35,970 nucleotides of DNA from a virus, in the IMG/VR virus record IMGVR_UViG_3300005436_000021, positions 1-35,970 of that record; one strand, 5' to 3'. Numbering within the stretch: position 1 is the stretch's first letter; every line of letters begins with the position of its first letter. The notes beneath the pieces are model-generated. The model did not search any database, had not been told where the DNA came from, and saw nothing but the letters and a program-made list of their open reading frames with translations. Positions 33,063-35,970 of this stretch are shown one piece after another. Position numbers and translations under genes: made by a program.

Positions 33063-35507
33063 TCACCCCTCCCGAGTCAGTTCGGCGAAGCGCTCCTGGC
33101 GCCAGAGTTGACGTTGAACGTTCAACCGGTCCAGGATAGCGTTCTCCAGCGGCGTCGGGTCCACCGGCTCGGTGACCGCCACCTGGAGCATGTCCTCGGC
33201 GATCTGGGCGTCATCCTCCACGATGTCCTCGGCCATGATCATGCCGACCGCGACCATCGCCGACATCTGCTCCTCGTCCGCGCTGAACGCCGGCTTGATG
33301 GCGAACCCCGGCCGGTTGACGCACAGTGCCGCCACCAGTTCCAGGTTGCCACCTACCCCACGCCAGTCACCCGACAGCGGGGAACGGCGAAGGGCCGCCA
33401 TCTTGTCGGGGCCAGCCTCGGGGACCATGGCACCGGCGACCCAGATGCCGTGGCTGTCCTCGCCGGCACGCACGATCGCCGCCTCGGTGCCGGTGTTGTC
33501 GTAGTGTGCCCTGGTGGAGGCGGCGGTCAGGTTCAGTTCCGCGTGCCCGGTGTTGGCGGTGACCTTCCCGACGTCGATCATGTCACCCTCGTCGGTGAGT
33601 ACCTGGGCGACGTGGAACTCCGCGTAGCCGGTCTTGGAGTGTGGCGCCATCACGCAGGTGCGCTGGAACGACAGGTGGCAGGTCTTCCAGTCCGCGAGGT
33701 GTCCGAAGACGTGACCTTCCGGGGTGACCTGCAAGCGGGTGGGACCGGAAAGCTGCGGGTCCTCGAACCAGGACGCGGGCGGGGCGAGCGGGACACCTGC
33801 GGCGGTGACCGTCATGGCACCGGAGCGTCCCTGGATGCGCTTGCGAAGCATGGCCACCACCGACTTGAGTGCCCCCTGGTCGGCGGCGGGGATGTCGACA
33901 CCTCCACGCCCACCGCCCAGCACCGAAGCCACCGAGTTGACGGCACGGGGAACCACCGTCCAGGTTCCGTCGATGATGTCCACGATCGGCAGCTTGAAGT
34001 CGCCCATCGCCTTCGGGTTCTCGGCGTGCCACAGGAACGCGCGACCGAACTTGGACCAGTTGGGCGAATCCCCCTTGACGCCGGTGGCTGCGGCGATCCG
34101 TGCCACGGCGGCCGATGCGTCCCACACGCGGGAGTCTTCGGCGATCGGCATGGTGGACCAGCCGTGCGAGTTGACCCCGAAGGAGGCGTCAGTGTCGGTG
34201 TCGACGTCGGTTTCCATCTTGTCTCCTTGCCCAACCCCGATCCGTCCGGTCTGGGGGCCTGTAGGTTTGCGGTCCCAGGGGGCCGCGATATGTACCGGGC
34301 TGCCACTGTCACGGGTGAAGGCTTCCGACAGCTTGGCGTAGATGTCGGTGACCACTGACTTCAGCCGTGCACGCTCCGCGTCGTTGATGCTGGGTAGCCC
34401 GCCGTGGCCACCCGACAGCAGGGCGGCAGCCGCGTACACCGCGTGGTAGAACATGACCGGTCGTCCACCGATGATGTCGGCGATGGGTAGCCGGTAGCTG
34501 GCGGAGTCGGTGGCCGGACGTGCCGGGTCACGCCACAGGAAGACCTGCGCGAGCTTGCCCGCGTTGCCGGCGGCCCAGCCGGTGATCCGGTCTGCTGCCT
34601 CGTCCGCGTCCCACTTTGCCTGGCGTGGAGCGATGGGCATCGACTGCCACCCGTCGGCCAGGACCGTGAACGGCGACGGGTCGATCCAGGCGGCGGGAGC
34701 CGAGGCCAAAAGGGAGGCGTACCCGGGCGCCTGGCGCAGCTCGTCCTCGGTGGGGGAGTACGTGGGGGTGGCGCTGTCGTCGTTCCAGATCAGGATGCGC
34801 TGGTCGGCGAAGGCGGGGCGGGGAACCATGGTGGCGCCGGCCATCTGGTAGCGGGTGAAGCGGGGGGAAGCAGACTCCTGGTCGTAGTGTGCCTCCACAT
34901 TGCCGCCGTCAAGGCTGGCACCGATGACACCGCCCTGCGCCAGTGCCGCCATCCTGGCCACCTCGGGGACCACGTCGGAGGTGAACACGTCCCCGGCGCC
35001 GATGACGTGTTCACCGGAGTAGTCGAGGTGGGCGATGCGTCCCACGGTCACCGAGTCGCCGTGCGGAACCCCGTTGTGGTGCACCTGGAAGGCCAGTGGA
35101 AGGGGAAGCTCGCGGTGACTGAACCCGTTGCTGTCGATGATCCGCCGGCTGGGGTCGTCGGTGGGTGAATCCAGCCTGGCAAGCGGTCCCATCCAGCGCA
35201 TCGGTCGGGTGGTGTCAAGGCTCGGGTGCGCGGAGGCGACCAGCGCTCCCGCGTCATCGATGGCGAAGTGCTCTCGTCCGGGCCATGCGGCAAGGCGTTC
35301 GTGGTGCAACAGGGCGCACAGTCCCTTGGGGTCACGCGGGTAGTACTTGGTCAGCAGGGACACGCACCGGTAGAAGTCGTGCGGTATCCCCCAGCCGATC
35401 TTCGCGGCGCCGATGCCGTGCAGCCAGTACTCCTTCAGCTTTTCCGGCATTCCGGAGATACCGGCTGATCGTTGCACGATTCCGGCGCTCATCAGCGGTT
35501 CGGTCAT
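33063..35507 (-). CDS. Capsid maturation protease with duplicated inserted module, 814 aa
   Basis: ATG 35507 (GGAGGTGCC upstream, ATGA overlap). Residues about 25-80 hold a G-x-G-A-A-K-I-x-W-G-x-P-x-D-F-x-R-C-V motif seen in actinobacteriophage head genes. About 100-240 is a prohead-protease-like (S78) domain with RELPLPLAFQVHH (candidate His 143/144) and GVIGASLD (candidate Ser 198). Two copies of a W-x-x-M-P-I-A...W-D...R-I...L-P-I-x-D-I-I module follow, at about 285-395 and 448-558. The C-terminal domain (about 570-735; SASWF-like PPASWFEDP, GHLADWKTCH, AHYDNTGTEAA, RAGEDSHGIWVAGA, LSGDWR, GGNLELVAAL) is the signature region of these proteases. Cleaves capsid precursors during head maturation. 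Confidence 0.85.
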   Translation of the reverse strand: MTEPLMSAGIVQRSAGISGMPEKLKEYWLHGIGAAKIGWGIPHDFYRCVSLLTKYYPRDPKGLCALLHHERLAAWPGREHFAIDDAGALVASAHPSLDTTRPMRWMGPLARLDSPTDDPSRRIIDSNGFSHRELPLPLAFQVHHNGVPHGDSVTVGRIAHLDYSGEHVIGAGDVFTSDVVPEVARMAALAQGGVIGASLDGGNVEAHYDQESASPRFTRYQMAGATMVPRPAFADQRILIWNDDSATPTYSPTEDELRQAPGYASLLASAPAAWIDPSPFTVLADGWQSMPIAPRQAKWDADEAADRITGWAAGNAGKLAQVFLWRDPARPATDSASYRLPIADIIGGRPVMFYHAVYAAAALLSGGHGGLPSINDAERARLKSVVTDIYAKLSEAFTRDSGSPVHIAAPWDRKPTGPQTGRIGVGQGDKMETDVDTDTDASFGVNSHGWSTMPIAEDSRVWDASAAVARIAAATGVKGDSPNWSKFGRAFLWHAENPKAMGDFKLPIVDIIDGTWTVVPRAVNSVASVLGGGRGGVDIPAADQGALKSVVAMLRKRIQGRSGAMTVTAAGVPLAPPASWFEDPQLSGPTRLQVTPEGHVFGHLADWKTCHLSFQRTCVMAPHSKTGYAEFHVAQVLTDEGDMIDVGKVTANTGHAELNLTAASTRAHYDNTGTEAAIVRAGEDSHGIWVAGAMVPEAGPDKMAALRRSPLSGDWRGVGGNLELVAALCVNRPGFAIKPAFSADEEQMSAMVAVGMIMAEDIVEDDAQIAEDMLQVAVTEPVDPTPLENAILDRLNVQRQLWRQERFAELTREG

Positions 35508-35970
35508 ACCGGCACCTCCTCCAGCAGATCGCCAAGTACCGTCATCATATTCTCGCTGCGGTGCGCCTCGGAGCGAAGCAACAGGCCGGTGGTGTAGGCG
35601 GTCAGCCGGTGCTCCATCAGTTCCCGCTTGCCCTTGGGCACGTCGAAGGCGTCCGCGAGATCAGGAAGGTGCGCCCAGGCTTTGTGCAGCAACTGGCTGG
35701 CCTTGTCCTGGCTTTGCACCTTGATGTGGCAGTGCAGCTCGTGCGGCGCCACATCAGGGAAGCGTCCCCTGGTGGAACGGTCGAGCAACCGGTTACCGGC
35801 GACCTCCAGTGCCCGGCGCACCATGGCGTCGCCGATCACCACCATCGCAACCGCGTGCCGGTCGGCATCCTCGCCAGAGGCACGAACAGCAGCCCCGGGC
35901 ACGTTCGGTTTCGACGGGTTGGGGGAGCCTGGTGCCTGCGACTTGGCGGGGATGACGGGCAGTTCCGCAC
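35504..35970 (-). CDS. Probable portal protein, C-terminal part (gene continues beyond right edge)
   Basis: The frame is open from the right edge to a stop at 35504, about 155 visible codons, so no start is placed. An internal GTG at 35902 is not needed. After a proline-rich linker (KSQAPGSPNPSKPNVPG) the visible part is helical: AVAMVVIGDAMVRRALEVAGNR, HIKVQSQDKASQLL, ELMEHRLTAYTTGLL. The D-A-x-V-x-R-A-L-E-x-A-G-N-R helix is what I associate with the C-terminus of actinobacteriophage portals. Position directly before the protease agrees. It would sit at the unique vertex through which DNA enters. Confidence 0.6.
   Translation of the reverse strand, partial: AELPVIPAKSQAPGSPNPSKPNVPGAAVRASGEDADRHAVAMVVIGDAMVRRALEVAGNRLLDRSTRGRFPDVAPHELHCHIKVQSQDKASQLLHKAWAHLPDLADAFDVPKGKRELMEHRLTAYTTGLLLRSEAHRSENMMTVLGDLLEEVPV

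Noticed and set aside
1-35970. CRISPR array, insertion sequence, integrase or attachment site
   Set aside because: No direct-repeat array, transposase-like protein, recombinase or duplicated att-type core was seen. Repeats present are protein-coding duplications and hairpins.

Overview
This window is part of the genome of a tailed (siphovirus-type) bacteriophage, almost certainly one infecting an actinobacterium. A contiguous head-and-tail module runs from a portal-like protein at the right edge through capsid protease, major capsid, major tail, connectors, tail chaperones, tape measure and tail-tip proteins. A WhiB-family iron-sulfur protein (a family of Actinobacteria and their phages), visibly GC-rich DNA and frequent GTG starts in 4-base ATGA/GTGA overlaps point to the host group. 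The phage species and host genus cannot be fixed from this sequence alone.

Layout. (1) Positions 1-647: the end of a rightward gene pair, closed by a strong hairpin at 697-733. (2) Positions 770-9368: a leftward, tightly overlapping operon of 25 small genes read from a divergent promoter region at 9369-9444. It carries a dual-specificity phosphatase, a ribbon-helix-helix protein, a WhiB-like protein, a 457-aa protein with a DUF4258-like N-terminus, a four-member paralogous family sharing a C-x-T-x-x-C-x-A-G motif or its N-terminal helix, zinc-ribbon-like proteins and a run of miniature membrane proteins. (3) Positions 9445-15459: a rightward operon of 19 genes, with an internal promoter at 13323-13352 ahead of a group that includes a Holliday-junction-resolvase-like PD-(D/E)XK nuclease. 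(4) Positions 15331-35970: the leftward virion operon, which converges on operon 3 with a 129-bp antisense overlap.

In transcription order (right to left) the virion operon encodes a probable portal C-terminus, an 814-aa capsid maturation protease, a 53-aa Cys/Gly-rich protein, major capsid protein, two related small beta-rich (decoration-like) proteins, a 279-aa virion protein, an acidic 122-aa protein, major tail protein with a PKD-like domain, a 765-aa tail fibre, head-tail connectors, tail chaperones, tape measure, two tail-tip/hub proteins, a small OB-like protein, three tandem paralogous receptor-binding-type proteins, and then membrane proteins that may belong to lysis. Hairpins lie directly after the major capsid and major tail genes, where they could step down expression of the next genes. 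The terminase would be expected off the right edge. No endolysin, integrase, polymerase, tRNA or CRISPR is visible.

The least explained part is the left operon. It combines a phosphatase, two DNA-binding-type regulators, a paralog family of unknown role and membrane miniproteins, and it shares a 13-bp G-run promoter element with the resolvase operon. It looks like an early or host-interaction region. That interpretation is inference.
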